A DNA stretch of 64,000 nucleotides from Streptomyces spiramyceticus (GTDB taxonomy: Bacteria > Actinomycetota > Actinomycetes > Streptomycetales > Streptomycetaceae): positions 1,935,001-1,999,000 of the forward strand of contig NZ_JARBAX010000001.1 of the NCBI RefSeq assembly GCF_028807635.1. The letters run 5' to 3'. The position numbers and the translations under genes are program-made. This document shows, one piece after another, positions 54,101-64,000 of the stretch (positions are counted from its first letter, which is position 1; each line of letters starts with the position of its first letter). The notes under the pieces were generated by a model, which was given only the letters and a program-made list of their open reading frames with translations, had not been told where the DNA came from and ran no database searches.

Positions 54101-57100
54101 CATCACGTCCAGGCCCCGGTCCGCGCAGATCCCGACGATGCTGTCCGGACCGACTCCCTGCGAGCGGAGGCTGTGGGCCAGCTGGTTGGCCTCCATGTCC
54201 AGGCGGGCGAAGGTCAGCCGCTCGTCGCCGTGTACGAGCGCGATCGCGTCCGGGGTGCTCGCGGCCCGGTCGGCGAAGAGGTCGGTGAGGAGGTCGGCCG
54301 GGACGTCACGGGCGGTGTCGTTCCAGCCGTGCGTGAGCCGGTGTTCTTCCTCGGCGGTGAGCATCCGGACCGCCGACAGGGCGGTGTCCGGGTCGGAGAT
54401 CCCGGCCATCTCGGCCAGGACGGTCCGCAGGTGTGCGGCGAGCTGCTGGATGGTGGCCGCGTCGAAGAGGTCGGTGTTGTAGTTGATCAGGCCCGACAGC
54501 TCACCGCCCCGCTCGCTGAAGTCGACCGCCAGCTCGAACTGCGCGGTGTCGACCTCGAACGGGTAGTCCTGCCACGTCAGTCCCTCACCCTCCGTGGCTT
54601 GGGGCGTGTTCTCCATGCTGACCAGGGCCTGCACCAGCGGGCTGCGGCTCGGGTCCCGCTCGGTGACGACCGCGTCCACGACCCGGTCGAAGGGGATCTC
54701 GTCGTGGGCGAAGGCGCCGAGGACCGTCTCCCGTACGTCGCCGAGCAGTTCGGCGACGCTGCGCCGCTCGTCGATGCGGGTGCGCAGCGCCACCGTATTG
54801 ACGAAGAATCCGACCAGGTCTTCCAGCTCCGTGCGGTCGCGCCCCGAGGTGACGGTGCCGACGACGACGTCCGGCTGGCCGCTGTAGCGGGACAGCACCA
54901 GTTGCACGGCGGCGACCAGGCCCATGAAGAGCGTGGCGCCCTGTGCCTTGCAGGTGTCCGCGAAGCGCGCCAGCACGTCCGCGGGTATCAGCAGCTCCTC
55001 GGTGTCACCGGCCCAGGTCCGCTCGGCGGGACGGGGCCGGTCGGTGGGCAGTTCGAGCACGGGGGCGCCGGCCAGCCGGTCGCGCCAGTACGCCAGGCCG
55101 TCCTCCATCGCCTCCGGCGACAGCCGGTGCCGCTGCCACACCGCGTAGTCGGCGTACTGGACCGACAGCTCGGGCAGATCGGCTCCCCTGTACAGCGAGG
55201 AGAGTTCGCGCATGATGACGCCCATCGACCACCCGTCGGTGACGATGTGGTGCATCGACAGGACGAGCACGTGCTCGTCGTCCGTGACGCGGAGCAGCGT
55301 GGGGCGCAGCAGCGGCCCCTCGCTCAGGTCGAACACGCGGCCCAGTTCGGCGCGTACCCGCCCGGGGAGCTCGGCGGCGTCGCAGTCGACGACCGGCAGC
55401 GCGACCGGTGACGCGGGGTGGATGACCTGGGCGGCTTCGCCGTCGACGGATTCGAAGGTCGTACGCAGCGACTCGTGCCGCGCCACCAGCGTGTCCAGTG
55501 CGCTCCGGAGCACGTCGACGCGCAGCTCGCCCCGCAGCAGCAGGGCGCCGCCGGAGTTGTATTCGTTGCTCTCCGGTTCGAGCTCCGCGGCGAACCACAG
55601 CCGCCGTTGCGCGAACGACAGCGGCACGTCCCCGTCTCGGCCGACGGGCACCACCGGGGCCGTGCGGTCGACGGTGGCCTCGATCCGCTCGGCGAGGCGC
55701 GCGACGGTCGGGTGGTCGAAGACGGTACGTACCGACAGCTCGTATCCCGCGCGGCGCAGCCGGGAGACGGCCTGGATGCTCAGCAGCGACTCGGCGCCCA
55801 GCTCGAAGAAGTTGTCGTACGCGCCGACCCGCTCCACCGCGAGTACCTCGGCGAAGACTTCGGCGACGGTCCGCTCGGCGGCCGTCGCGGGGGCGACGTA
55901 CGCCTGGATCAGCGCCGACATGTCCGGTGCGGGCAGCGCCCTGCGGTCCACCTTGCCGTTCGCGGTGAGGGGGAACGCGTCGAGGCGGACGCACACGGCC
56001 GGGACCATGTACTCCGGCAGCGAGGCCGCCACGAACTCCCGCAGTGCGGCGGGGGTCACGTCACCGGCGACGACGTAGCCTACGAGCCGCTTGAGTCCCG
56101 GCTGGTCCTCACGTACGACGGCGACGGCCTGCGTCACCTCGGGGTGGCGGGCCAGCGTGGCCTCGACCTCGCCGAGTTCGATGCGGAATCCGCGCAGCTT
56201 GACCTGGTCGTCCACGCGGCCGAGGAACTCCAGCTGGCCGTCGGGCAGGCGGCGCACCATGTCTCCGGTCCGGTACATCCGGTCCCGGGTGAAGGGGTTC
56301 GCCACGAACCGCTCGGCCGTGAGACCGGGGCGTCCCGCGTAGCCACGGGCGACGCCGGAACCGGCGATGTACAGCTCACCGTGGACGCCGGGCGGCACCG
56401 GGCGCAGCCAGCCGTCCAGTACGAAGGTCTGCGTGCTCTCGATGGCCCTGCCGATGGGGGGCGCGGTCGCGGTCACGGCAAGCGGCTCGCTGATCGTGGC
56501 CGCCACGGTGGTCTCGGTCGGCCCGTAGGCGTTGACGAGTGTACGGCCGCCCGCCCACCTGGCCGGAACCTCGGCGGGCATCGCCTCGCCGCCGGAAACC
56601 AGGGCGCGCAGCTCGGGCAGCTCCACATCGGGCAGCGTCGACAGGGCCGCGAGCGGCAGCATGGCGTGGGTGATGTGCTGCGCCTTCAGTACCTGGGCCA
56701 GTTGGTCGCCGACGGTCTGCTCCGGGCCTGCGAGGACCAGGGTGGCGCCGGAGTACCAGGCGTTGACGAGGTCGCCGACCGCCACGTCGAAGCCGACGGA
56801 GACGCTCTGGAGGACGCGGGAGTTCTCGTCGAGTCCCAGTGCCCGCTGGTGGGCCGATCCCAGGGCTTCCAGGCCGCGGTGGGGCACGAGGACGCCCTTG
56901 GGGGTGCCGGTCGAGCCGGAGGTGTAGATCATGTACGCGGCTGCGTCGGGGGACGCGGTCCGGGCGGGCGGAGCGTCGGCCTGCGGGCTCAGGCCGCTGA
57001 TGTCCTGCGCGGGCAGGCTCTGTGCGGTCTCGGTGTTCGCCAGGACGATGCTTGCGCCCGAGTTGTCGATCATGAAGGTCAGCCGGTCGACGGGGTGGCT

Positions 57101-60100
57101 CGGGTCGAGCGGCAGGTACACGCCCTGCGCCTTCATGACCGCGAGCAGCGTGACCAGCCAGTCCACCCCGCGCGGCAGGCATACGCCCACCACGACCTCG
57201 GGGCCCACGCCGTGCTCGACGAGCCAGTGCGCGAGGCCGTTGGCCCGCCGGTCCACTTCTCCGTACGAGAGCTCGACGCCTTCCGACACGACCGCGATCG
57301 CGCCGGGGCGACGTACCACCTGGGCCTCGAACAGGCCGGGCATGCTCAGCGTCGAAGCCATGTCGTTCTCGCCCCAGTCCCCGGTGATCCGGGTGCGCTC
57401 GTCGTTGGTGAGGAGCGGGATCTGCGCCAGGAGGTCCTGTGTGAGCATCGACCGCAGCAGCTCCGCGAGGCGGCCGGCGATGTCGCGCGCGGTGCTGTCC
57501 TCGAAGAGCGCCGGGTCGTAGGCCATGCGCAGGGAGACACCGGGGTCGTTGCCGCCGACGAGCTGGCGGCCGGTGAAGGCGGTCAGCGACAGCGGGTAGT
57601 TGCCGCCCTCCTCCTTCGCCCGGGTGTCGGTGATGGTGAGCCCGTGGCGGGCGGCAAGGTCGTCGTCGACGGGGTAGTTTTCGAAGACCAGCAGGCTTTC
57701 GAACAGGGCGGTTCCGGCCGGGAGGTCGGCGAGCGCGGTGAGCTGCGGCAGCGACAGGTACTCGTACGCGCGCGACTCCCACTGCTCGGACTGGAGTTCC
57801 TGGAGCCACTGGACGACGGGCGTCGACGGCTGGAGGCGGGTGCGTACGGGGACGGTGTTGATGAAGAGGCCGAGCACCGATTCGGCGTCCAGCAGGTCCG
57901 CCGGGCGGCCGGAGGTGGTGGCGCCGAAGACGACGTCGCTCTGCCCCGAGTACGCCGACAGCAGCAGCGCCCACGCGCCCTGCACGACCGCGTTCACCGT
58001 GAGCCTGTGGCGCCGCGCGAAGTCGGCCACGTCGGTCGGCAGCGAACCGGGGAGCTCCACGTCCAGGTGCCGCATCGGCTGGGGTTCGCGCCGGGACGAC
58101 GTGTCGACGGGGAGGGCGACGGGCGTGTCGAAGCCGGAGAGTACGGAACGCCAGTACTCCAGGCCCGCTTCGGTGTCCTGGGAGGCCAGCCATTCGAGGT
58201 AGTCGCGGTAGGGGCGGCGCACGCCCGGACGGCCACCGGCGTACCGGGTGAAGACGTCCTCCAGCAGCTGCGGCGTGCTCCAGCCGTCGAGCAGCAGGTG
58301 GTGGAAGGTCCATACGACCTGAACGCGACCGCCGCCCAGGCCGGCCAGCGACACCCTCAGCAGAGGCGCCGTGTCGAGCCGGATTCCGGCGTGGTCCGCG
58401 TGCCGCAGGTGCTCCAGGCGCTCCGCGCGCTCGGCGTCGGTCAGCGCGGTCCAGTCCTCGGTGTGCACGGGCACGTCGACCTGCTGGTGCACCAGCGCGA
58501 CCGGCTCGTCGACCTGCTCCCACACCACCGACATGCGCAGGGCGTCGGAGGCGTTCACCGCCTCGCGCCAGGCATCGGCCAGCCGCTCCAGGTCGTCCGC
58601 GCCTTCCAGCACGAACGACATCTGCTGTACGTACGCCTCGCCGGAGGCGTCCTCCAGGGAGTGGAACAGCATGCCCTGCTGCATCGGCGAAAGCGGATAC
58701 ACGTCCGCGACGCTCTCGCCCGTACCGACCACGCGGTCGACGGTCGCCCGGTCCCAGTCGACCAGCGGGAAGTCGGAGGGCGTACGGCCGCCCACACCGG
58801 GCGTGAGGCAGTACCGCACGGCCTCCTTCAGGGCGTCGCGGTAGCGGGTGGCAATTCCGCGGATTTCCGCGGTCGCGTGCACCGCCGTCGAATAGTGCAC
58901 ATCGACGTGCAACTGGCCGTCCTGAACGCGGCTCACCACATCCAGTACGTGAGGGCGTTCTTCGGCGGGCCCGTGATCTCCGGTCACCGGAAGCATTCCG
59001 GTGAATACGTCCGGATAGCCGCCCGCGTCGTAGCGGCCGAGATAGTTGAAGCTCACCTGCGCCGGATCGACGAGATTCGCACGTCCGAGATAACGCAGCG
59101 CCCCAAAGCCAATGCCCCGGTCGGGAATTGACCGCAGATTCTCCTTCGTCGAGCTGATCAATTCGCCCCAGCCGGCGCCGCCGCCCGATTCGAGGGCGAC
59201 CGGATAGATGGAGGTGAACCACCCCACCGTCCGGGACACGTCCGCGCCCAGTACGGCCTCTTCGCGGCCGTGTCCCTCCACGTCCACCCACACGCGGTCG
59301 CGGCCCGACCACTCGCCGAGCACCCGGCCCAGTACGGCAAGCAGGACGTCATTGACCTGCGTCCGGAATACGCCCGGGACCTGCTGGAGCAGCGCTTCCG
59401 TGTCCTCGCGCGCCAGCACCACCGACACCACATCGGCGGAGCCCACGGTGTTCAGCCCGTCCGGCACCTCGCACAGCGGCTCGGCGTCCTCGACGACCGA
59501 CGCCCAGTACGGGGCCTGATCGGCGAAACCGCCGCCGTCGACGAACTCGGCCAGCCGCGCCGTCCACGCCGGGAACGGCAGGGACACGGGGTCGAGCGAC
59601 ACCTCACCGCCGACCGTCAACCGGCGGTAGGCCACGGCGAGGTCTTCGAGCAGGATCCGCCAGGACACCCCGTCCACCACCATGTGGTGGACGGCCATCA
59701 GGAGCCGCACTCGGCCGTCGGTCTCGTCCTCGGAGATCACGCACCGCACCAGCGGCCCGCCCTCCAGACGGAACCCTTCCTGTACGCCCTCGAACCGGCC
59801 CGTCACCCGCTCGACGCTCACTTCGCCCGGCGCACCGGCGAACTGCCGCCACCCCTCGGCGCCCCGCTCGAACCGCACCCACAGACCCTCGTGGTGCGAG
59901 AACACCGCCGACACCGCGGCCGCCAATACGTCCACGTCCACGTCCGGCGCCATCTCGACACACATCGACATGCCGAAGTGATCGGGCTCGACCGTATGCG
60001 TCTGTACGAACCACTCCTGCACCGGTGACAGGACGACGGGGCCTTCCACCGTTCCCTCATCGGCGCCCGCAGAGTCCGCGGCCTCTTCACGGGCGACCGC

Positions 60101-63100
60101 CGCTACCCCCGCGACCGTCTGCCGTACCAGCACGTCCTGCGGCGACACCACCAGCCCCGCGCGCCGCAGCCGCGACACGACCTGAATGCTCAGGATCGAG
60201 TCGCCGCCGAGCTCGAAGAAGTTGTCGTGCACGCCGACCTGTTCCACGGCGAGCACATCGGCCCACACCTCGGCCACCAAGCGCTCGACCCGTGTCCTGG
60301 GGGCCACCATCTCGGAGTCGCGCTGGGACAGGTCCGGCTCGGGCAGCGCCCGCCGGTCGACCTTGCCGTTCGCGGTCAGCGGCAGAGTGCCCAGCACCAC
60401 GAAGGCCGCCGGAATCATGTAGTCCGGCAGAGACTTGCCCACGAACTCGCGCAACCCGGCATGGTCCACACCCGACCCCACGACATAACCCACCAGCCGC
60501 TTCACCCCGGGACGCACCTCACGTACCGAGACCACTGCCTGCGTGACGTCCGGATGAGCCGCCAGAGCGGACTCGATCTCCCCGACCTCAATACGGAAGC
60601 CACGGACCTTCACCTGGTTGTCGGCCCGGCCCACGAACTCCAGCCGCCCGCCCGGCAGCCAGCGCACCACGTCCCCGGTGCGGTACATCCGGTCGCCGGA
60701 GAAGGGGCCGGCCACGAACCGGCTCGCGGTCATCCCGGGGTGCCCGGCGTACCCACGCGTCACGCCTTCACCGGCGACGTACAGCTCACCCGCGACTCCC
60801 ACCGGCACCGGGCGCAGCCAGGAGTCCAGCACGTAGGCGCGGGTCCGCCCGATCGGTGAACCGATCGGCACCGTCGCCCCGAGCGACTCGGCGTCGACGG
60901 TGTGCACGGCGGCGAAGATGGTCGTCTCCGTCGGCCCGTAACCGTTGACGAGCCGGACACCGGGCAGCTGCTCGACCACGGTCCGGCAGTGCTGCGGCGC
61001 CAGCGCGTCGCCGCCCGCCATGAGCAGCCGCAGCCCGGAAAGCATCTGCACGTCGGTGTCGACGATCTCGTGGAACAGTCCCGCTGTCAGCCACACCACC
61101 GTCACGCCGTGCGCGCGCAGGAGCGAGCCGAGCTCCTCGACCGACATCACTCGGGCCGTCGAGACCACCAGCGTGGCCCCGTTGGCGAAGGCGCTCCAGA
61201 TCTCCAGCGCGCTGGCGTCGAACGACAGCGTCGCGAACTGCCCGACCACATCGCCCGCCGTGCACCCGAGCCGCGCGTCCCGCGCCACCCGCAGCACCCC
61301 GGCGTGGGGCAGCACGATGCCCTTGGGGCGGCCGGTGGAACCCGAGGTGTAGAAGACGTACGCGGCGCTCTGCGGCAGCAGGGACACCGGGGGCGCGCTG
61401 TCCGCCCCCTCGGCGTTTGCAGGGTTCTCGGGGTTCTCGGGCTTCTCAAGGTCTTCGAGGAGTACGAGCGGTACGCCCGCGTCCGGCACCGTCCCGACCG
61501 TCGACGGCGAGGCCAGCAGCAGCTCGATGCCGGAGTCGTTCATCATGAACGACAGCCGCTCTGCCGGGTAGTTGGTGTCCAGCGGCACATACACGCCACC
61601 CGCCTTGAACACGGCGAGCAGCGCCACGATCGGGTCCATGCCCCGGGGCAGGCACACCCCGACCCGGACCTCGGGCCCCACTCCCCGGTCGCGCAGCGCG
61701 TGTGCGAGGCGGTTCGCCCGTACGTCCAGCTCGCCGTACGTCACCCGCTCTTCGCCGCACACCAGCGCGACAGCGTCCGGTGTGCGCGCCACCTGCTCGG
61801 CGAACACGTCGGTGAGCACCGCACCGGCGGGCCCGCAGTCGCCCTCGGACCAGTCGCCCAGCACCAGGGCGCGCTCGGGCTCCGAGAGCCTCGGCATCTG
61901 TGACAGCGGCCGGTCCGGGCGTTCGGCCATGACTGCGAGGACGGTCAGCAGGTGGTCGGCCATCCGCCGGATCGTGGCGGCGTCGAACAGGTCGGTGTTG
62001 TAGTTCAGCGACATCCGCATGCCCTGGGGCTTCTCCCAGAACTCCAGCGTCAGCTCGAACTGCGCGTCCTGGCGCGGCAGGTCCGATGCCGCGACCCGCA
62101 GGCCCGTGGCGTCGGCGTCCTTCTGCCACGGCATCGTCTGCAGCACCATCATGGCCTGGACCAGCGGCGTACGAGCGGGGTCCCGCTCGGTGACGACCGC
62201 GTCGACCACCCGGTCGAACGGCACCTCGGCGTGCGCGAAGGCGTCCAGCACGGTCTCGCGCACCGAGCCCAGCAGCTCGGCGCCGGTCGCTGCCTCGTCG
62301 ATCCGGGTCCGCAGCGCCAGCGTATTGACGAAGAAGCCCAGCACATCTTCGAGTTCCGCCCGGTCACGACCGGTGGTGGCAGTGCCCAGGACCACGTCGG
62401 TCTGGACGCTGTACCGGGACAGCATCAGCTGCACGGCGGCCGTCAGCCCCATGAACAGCGTCGCGCCGTGGGCCTTGCAGACCTCGGTCAGCCGGTCGAG
62501 CAGGTCCGGGGAGATGTCGAAGTCGCAGGTGCTGCCGGCCCGGGTGCGCACGGCGGGACGCGGCCGGTCGGTGGGCAGGTCCAGGACGGGGGCGCCCGCC
62601 AGCTGGTCGCGCCAGTACCCCAGGGCGTCGTCGAGTGCCTCGGGGGTCATCGTTTCCCGCTGCCATATCGCGTAGTCCGCGTACTGGACCGGAAGGGCGG
62701 GCAATGTCTCGCCCGCGTACAGCGCTTCCAGTTCCCGCGCGATGACGTTCACCGACCAGCCGTCGGTGACGATGTGGTGCATCGAGAGGACGAGCACGTG
62801 CTCGTCGGGAGCCGTCCGGAGCAGGGTGGGGCGCATCAGCGGGCCGGTGCGCAGGTCAAAGACTGTTTCGAGCTCGGCCCGCATGAAGTCGGCCACTCGG
62901 TCGGACGGGCAGTCGATCAGCGGGAGTTCGACCGGGGTGGCCGGGTGGATGATCTGTACGCCCTGGCCGTCGACGGTGTCGAAGGTCGTACGCAGCGATT
63001 CGTGCCGCGCCACCAGTGCGTTCAGGGCGTCCCGCAGGGCCTGGACCTGCAACGAGCCGCGCAGCCACACCGCACCACCCGTGTTGTACTCCGTACCGCT

Positions 63101-64000
63101 GGGATCGAACTCGGCCGCGAACCACATCCGCTGCTGGGCGTACGACAGCGGCGACGTCTCACCCCTGCGCACCAGCACCAGCGGCGCCTCGACGGCCGCA
63201 CTGCCCAGCTCGGCAGCGGCCAGGCTTTCGACCGTGGGGTGGTCGAAGAGGGTCCGTACCGGGATCTCCAGGCCCGCCCGGCGCAGCCGGGACACCGCCT
63301 GAATGGCCAGGATCGAGTCACCACCAAGGCGGAAGAAGCCGTCGTGCACGCCGATCCGGTCCGCACCCAGAACCCCGGCGAACACCTCCGCGATCGCCTG
63401 CTCCCGCGCAGTACGCGGAGCGACATACGCCTCCCCCAGAACCGAAAGATCCGGCTCCGGAAGCGCCTTGCGGTCCACCTTCCCGTTCGCCGTCAACGGA
63501 AGAGAATCCAGCACCACACACACCGCCGGAACCATGTACTCCGGCAGCCCCGCCGCCACAAACGCCCGCAGCCCGCCCGGGTCCACATCCGTACCGGCAT
63601 CCACATCCGCATCCGCCACGACATACGCAACCAGCTGCTTCACACCACGCTGGTCCGCCCGTACCACCACCACCGCCTGCGCGACCGCCGGGTGGCCCGT
63701 CAGGACCGCCTCGACCTCACCCAACTCAATACGGAAACCACGCACCTTGACCTGATTGTCCGCACGGCCGACGAAGTCGAGCACTCCCTCGGGCAGCCAC
63801 CGCACCACGTCCCCGGTGCGGTACATCCGCTCGCCCGCGCCGCCGAAGGGAGACGCGACGAAGCGCCCCGCCGTGAGGCCCGGCCGCCGGGCGTATCCGT
63901 GGGCGAGGCCGGTGCCCGAGATGTACAGCTCTCCGGGGGTGCCGACGGGCACGGGCCGCAGCCACGCGTCCAGCACGTACAGCCGCGTGTCCGGTGCCGG
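48110..64000 (-). CDS. non-ribosomal peptide synthetase, (A)T-CATE-CAT-CAT-CATE (5' end beyond window)
   Basis: At least 5,296 residues, open to the right edge. In reading order with approximate bases: A0 end (64000-63470) and T0 GGDSILAIQ (63340-63295); C1 (63155-61850), A1 (61815-60340), T1, E1 (60035-58790, [10 protein letters not shown]); C2 (58710-57390, DCL-like, HHLLLDGWS), A2 (57340-55950), T2 (GAESLLSIQ); C3 (55625-54310), A3 (54290-52850), T3; C4 (52500-51200), A4 (51150-49760), T4, E4 (49406-48150, [10 protein letters not shown]). All C domains keep HHxxxDG and every A domain keeps its Lys in GKVDR. It ends in an epimerase without a thioesterase, so a further synthetase must follow it in assembly. 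Confidence 0.95.
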   Translation of the reverse strand, partial: PAPDTRLYVLDAWLRPVPVGTPGELYISGTGLAHGYARRPGLTAGRFVASPFGGAGERMYRTGDVVRWLPEGVLDFVGRADNQVKVRGFRIELGEVEAVLTGHPAVAQAVVVVRADQRGVKQLVAYVVADADVDAGTDVDPGGLRAFVAAGLPEYMVPAVCVVLDSLPLTANGKVDRKALPEPDLSVLGEAYVAPRTAREQAIAEVFAGVLGADRIGVHDGFFRLGGDSILAIQAVSRLRRAGLEIPVRTLFDHPTVESLAAAELGSAAVEAPLVLVRRGETSPLSYAQQRMWFAAEFDPSGTEYNTGGAVWLRGSLQVQALRDALNALVARHESLRTTFDTVDGQGVQIIHPATPVELPLIDCPSDRVADFMRAELETVFDLRTGPLMRPTLLRTAPDEHVLVLSMHHIVTDGWSVNVIARELEALYAGETLPALPVQYADYAIWQRETMTPEALDDALGYWRDQLAGAPVLDLPTDRPRPAVRTRAGSTCDFDISPDLLDRLTEVCKAHGATLFMGLTAAVQLMLSRYSVQTDVVLGTATTGRDRAELEDVLGFFVNTLALRTRIDEAATGAELLGSVRETVLDAFAHAEVPFDRVVDAVVTERDPARTPLVQAMMVLQTMPWQKDADATGLRVAASDLPRQDAQFELTLEFWEKPQGMRMSLNYNTDLFDAATIRRMADHLLTVLAVMAERPDRPLSQMPRLSEPERALVLGDWSEGDCGPAGAVLTDVFAEQVARTPDAVALVCGEERVTYGELDVRANRLAHALRDRGVGPEVRVGVCLPRGMDPIVALLAVFKAGGVYVPLDTNYPAERLSFMMNDSGIELLLASPSTVGTVPDAGVPLVLLEDLEKPENPENPANAEGADSAPPVSLLPQSAAYVFYTSGSTGRPKGIVLPHAGVLRVARDARLGCTAGDVVGQFATLSFDASALEIWSAFANGATLVVSTARVMSVEELGSLLRAHGVTVVWLTAGLFHEIVDTDVQMLSGLRLLMAGGDALAPQHCRTVVEQLPGVRLVNGYGPTETTIFAAVHTVDAESLGATVPIGSPIGRTRAYVLDSWLRPVPVGVAGELYVAGEGVTRGYAGHPGMTASRFVAGPFSGDRMYRTGDVVRWLPGGRLEFVGRADNQVKVRGFRIEVGEIESALAAHPDVTQAVVSVREVRPGVKRLVGYVVGSGVDHAGLREFVGKSLPDYMIPAAFVVLGTLPLTANGKVDRRALPEPDLSQRDSEMVAPRTRVERLVAEVWADVLAVEQVGVHDNFFELGGDSILSIQVVSRLRRAGLVVSPQDVLVRQTVAGVAAVAREEAADSAGADEGTVEGPVVLSPVQEWFVQTHTVEPDHFGMSMCVEMAPDVDVDVLAAAVSAVFSHHEGLWVRFERGAEGWRQFAGAPGEVSVERVTGRFEGVQEGFRLEGGPLVRCVISEDETDGRVRLLMAVHHMVVDGVSWRILLEDLAVAYRRLTVGGEVSLDPVSLPFPAWTARLAEFVDGGGFADQAPYWASVVEDAEPLCEVPDGLNTVGSADVVSVVLAREDTEALLQQVPGVFRTQVNDVLLAVLGRVLGEWSGRDRVWVDVEGHGREEAVLGADVSRTVGWFTSIYPVALESGGGAGWGELISSTKENLRSIPDRGIGFGALRYLGRANLVDPAQVSFNYLGRYDAGGYPDVFTGMLPVTGDHGPAEERPHVLDVVSRVQDGQLHVDVHYSTAVHATAEIRGIATRYRDALKEAVRYCLTPGVGGRTPSDFPLVDWDRATVDRVVGTGESVADVYPLSPMQQGMLFHSLEDASGEAYVQQMSFVLEGADDLERLADAWREAVNASDALRMSVVWEQVDEPVALVHQQVDVPVHTEDWTALTDAERAERLEHLRHADHAGIRLDTAPLLRVSLAGLGGGRVQVVWTFHHLLLDGWSTPQLLEDVFTRYAGGRPGVRRPYRDYLEWLASQDTEAGLEYWRSVLSGFDTPVALPVDTSSRREPQPMRHLDVELPGSLPTDVADFARRHRLTVNAVVQGAWALLLSAYSGQSDVVFGATTSGRPADLLDAESVLGLFINTVPVRTRLQPSTPVVQWLQELQSEQWESRAYEYLSLPQLTALADLPAGTALFESLLVFENYPVDDDLAARHGLTITDTRAKEEGGNYPLSLTAFTGRQLVGGNDPGVSLRMAYDPALFEDSTARDIAGRLAELLRSMLTQDLLAQIPLLTNDERTRITGDWGENDMASTLSMPGLFEAQVVRRPGAIAVVSEGVELSYGEVDRRANGLAHWLVEHGVGPEVVVGVCLPRGVDWLVTLLAVMKAQGVYLPLDPSHPVDRLTFMIDNSGASIVLANTETAQSLPAQDISGLSPQADAPPARTASPDAAAYMIYTSGSTGTPKGVLVPHRGLEALGSAHQRALGLDENSRVLQSVSVGFDVAVGDLVNAWYSGATLVLAGPEQTVGDQLAQVLKAQHITHAMLPLAALSTLPDVELPELRALVSGGEAMPAEVPARWAGGRTLVNAYGPTETTVAATISEPLAVTATAPPIGRAIESTQTFVLDGWLRPVPPGVHGELYIAGSGVARGYAGRPGLTAERFVANPFTRDRMYRTGDMVRRLPDGQLEFLGRVDDQVKLRGFRIELGEVEATLARHPEVTQAVAVVREDQPGLKRLVGYVVAGDVTPAALREFVAASLPEYMVPAVCVRLDAFPLTANGKVDRRALPAPDMSALIQAYVAPATAAERTVAEVFAEVLAVERVGAYDNFFELGAESLLSIQAVSRLRRAGYELSVRTVFDHPTVARLAERIEATVDRTAPVVPVGRDGDVPLSFAQRRLWFAAELEPESNEYNSGGALLLRGELRVDVLRSALDTLVARHESLRTTFESVDGEAAQVIHPASPVALPVVDCDAAELPGRVRAELGRVFDLSEGPLLRPTLLRVTDDEHVLVLSMHHIVTDGWSMGVIMRELSSLYRGADLPELSVQYADYAVWQRHRLSPEAMEDGLAYWRDRLAGAPVLELPTDRPRPAERTWAGDTEELLIPADVLARFADTCKAQGATLFMGLVAAVQLVLSRYSGQPDVVVGTVTSGRDRTELEDLVGFFVNTVALRTRIDERRSVAELLGDVRETVLGAFAHDEIPFDRVVDAVVTERDPSRSPLVQALVSMENTPQATEGEGLTWQDYPFEVDTAQFELAVDFSERGGELSGLINYNTDLFDAATIQQLAAHLRTVLAEMAGISDPDTALSAVRMLTAEEEHRLTHGWNDTARDVPADLLTDLFADRAASTPDAIALVHGDERLTFARLDMEANQLAHSLRSQGVGPDSIVGICADRGLDVMVAILGILKAGGACMPIDPAHPAERVQHMLDDSRTAIVLTQGHLADRFDSYDGTLLYVDRVPASQWPVTAPDTGLGPDSLAYVIYTSGSTGRPKGTLIRHGAFSNLFAHHQAAMFGPTSRGRQMRVAQTASISFDASCVATMWMVAGHQLHAIDHETHIDLNAFRDYLTQHRINVIDEPPTYLREMIADGLLDNDVHVPDVVVFGGEAVDGQIWETLRAHTDVASYNLYGPTECTCDSLTWTADGSEQPRIGRPVTNARAFVLDPWLRPVPVGVAGELYIEGAGLARGYVDKPALTAGRFVACPFTGTRMYRTGDLVRWQRDGTVEFLGRRDDQVKVRGFRIELGEIENVLSRHPEVTQAVVLAREDQPGVKRLVAYVQGSGAGSGIEPIETAELRAFAADALPDYMVPAAWVVMDGFPLNSSGKVDRRALPVPDMTGLVAAYTAPRNKAEETVAAAWAEVLGVERVGAYDNFFDIGGDSILSIRAVARMRAAGFETSVRELFNEPTVAGLAALVKATSDTDLPVVPVGREGDLALSFAQQRLWFATQFEPDSTEYNSGAALLLCGKLRIDALRGALDALVARHESLRTTFDTVDGQGVQVIHPPAPVELPVIDPAGRPVADVVAGLMGQVFDLRTGPLLRPSLVRIAPDEHVLALSMHHIVTDGWSMNLITRELSTLYEGEALAGLPVQYADYAAWQRDRLTPEVLESGLGYWREQLADAPVLELPTDRPRPAERTTAGATEDVVIPAEVLDRLADACKAQGATLFMGLTAAVQLLLSRYSGQADVVVGTVTSGRERPELEDVVGFFVNTLALRTRIDERASAAELLASVRATVLDAFAHADVPFDRVVDAVVTERDPSRSPLVQAVISYENLSDAPQTPGGLRWQDYAMRSATAQFDLTMDFGEVEGEMHGQIVYNTDLFDAATIRRMASHLVTVMEAIGTESRLPLRDMELLSAAERRQVLDDWNDTDVESGQDDLSPLSMSAIFEKHVAIRPGAPAVVSADSTWSYAELDDRANALARRLVANGVGPDVVVGVCLPRGVEWLTGLLAILKAGGVYLPLDPEHPADRRAFMLADSGARLVVTDAEHAEVLEGTPVRTVPVDGAPETWPTASGALPGPLSPDAGAYLIYTSGSTGTPKGVWVTHRGVAAFAATQVDRFTLRPDSRVLQAASSNFDASVMEILMAWGSGAALVLPPAGRVVGDELVEVMARQGVTHAIIPPATLASAGEAELPALRTLVVGGEACSAELVSRWAPGREMFNAYGPTEITVSATISERLTPGSVPPIGRPNYGTRVFVLDAWLRPVPVGVPGELYVTGEGVARGYPGRPGLTASRFVAGFSGERMYRTGDVVRWLPDGQLDFVGRADDQVKLRGLRIEPGEIEGVLESHPEVGQAVVVVREDQPGVKRLVAYVTGGGPGDGLGIDALREFAGRSLPDYMVPAAWVTLDAIPLTANGKVDRRALPAPDMEAATGQEYVAPRTPREETLAGVWAEVLGLERVGVHHNFFELGGDSILSIQVVSRAREAGLGISSKDLFKAPTVAGLAELGTEVTEGKVAEGPVTGEVLLTPIQRWFFETRKAASVNRFAMSAYVELTDRPDPDSLNRAVEALLEHHDGLRSRYTLAGDRWSQHVVERETGNWFTWHNLFQSEAEAREAEMDRRLAEAHAGLDIGTGPLIKVLVFDMGAEAPVRLALVAHHLVTDVVSWSILLPDLARAYRQIEAGEKPDLGARTTSFQEWAAQLTTLLRSGRFDDEIDYWRAAESVPRLPGSGSPANTVASEETVSLQLGRADTQVLLQTVPGVYRARPNEVVLAALGDALAEWSGQDRVAVAMEGHGREELVDGVDLSRTVGWFTTMFPVAWDVQRAIDTDWRSRITSVKRTLRAVPNKGLGYGVLRYLHEDAPLNQNAPDVSFNYVGKSDGFDQGFYRSRLDDRSRTHGESGERAHLLDVVCGVQDERLTVGLSFSTALHDRTDMERLADMLRGRLQEIVAISATRS

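Noticed and set aside
51305..59131. Plus-strand open frames of 1,368 and 1,237 codons opposite the NRPS
   Set aside because: The minus strand holds canonical C/A/T/E domains; the plus frames are low-complexity shadows of repeated modules.
48110..64000. Calcium-dependent antibiotic peptide synthetase 1
   Set aside because: The CATE-CAT-CAT-CATE order and the trp operon look similar to CDA, but the hand-read A-domain codes (Val-like and basic) do not fit Trp-Asp-Asp-Hpg.

Overview
The window is high-GC actinobacterial DNA, almost certainly Streptomyces: GTG/TTG starts are common, and it holds a pSAM2-type integrative element, the sporulation pair of dynamin-like GTPases with an SsbB-like protein, an LAXTG-type surface protein and a large NRPS cluster. 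Coordinates were refined by reading start codons and ribosome sites by eye; nothing was searched.

Region 1 (1-15.2 kb). A thioesterase gene (cut by the left edge) and ettA read leftwards. Immediately upstream of ettA begins an actinomycete integrative and conjugative element (AICE) of about 13.2 kb. It carries Nudix/Pif and KorSA-like GntR genes in divergent arrangement, a TraSA-like FtsK/SpoIIIE translocase, small Spd/transfer proteins, a RepSA-like rolling-circle initiator, Xis and a tyrosine integrase. A 20-bp identical core (44-bp imperfect repeat) lies next to ettA and again 93 bp after int, the expected attL/attR. The left part of the element has been remodelled. It holds small ORFs, a 140-bp inverted repeat, a 3' piece of tRNA-Ser(UGA), a second palindrome, and two identical IS4-family elements in tandem separated by a single copy of the 10-bp target repeat.

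Region 2 (15.2-21.3 kb). Conserved chromosome follows: an LAETG/thioester-domain surface protein, ssbB-like, two dynamin-like GTPase genes (dynB, dynA) and tRNA-Arg(UCU).

Region 3 (21.3-31.1 kb). This accessory segment starts at the tRNA. It has a frameshifted collagen-like phage remnant, an XRE-TPR regulator followed by a run of small overlapping genes, a secreted His-rich protein, IS5 and XRE pseudogenes, and a membrane pentapeptide-repeat protein. It ends with a trypco2 gene overlapping a 991-aa trypsin-NTPase(STAND)-TPR protein, an apparent NTP-dependent biological-conflict (defence) module.

Region 4 (31.2-64 kb). Specialised metabolism. A TOMM/azoline RiPP set (a 64-aa precursor, a fused cyclodehydratase, a truncated SagB-like protein and a NarL-type two-component system) lies beside two paralogous ArsR-like regulators, a YqcI/YcgG haem-oxygenase-like gene, a trpE-trpG-trpD-trpC-DAHP synthase operon, a DrrAB-type exporter and a degenerate ABC ATPase. 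Last comes the 3' part of an NRPS of at least 5,290 residues running off the right edge, with domains (A)T-CATE-CAT-CAT-CATE. The trp operon and exporter fit supply and export for a lipopeptide-type NRPS product. Whether the RiPP genes belong to the same pathway is open.
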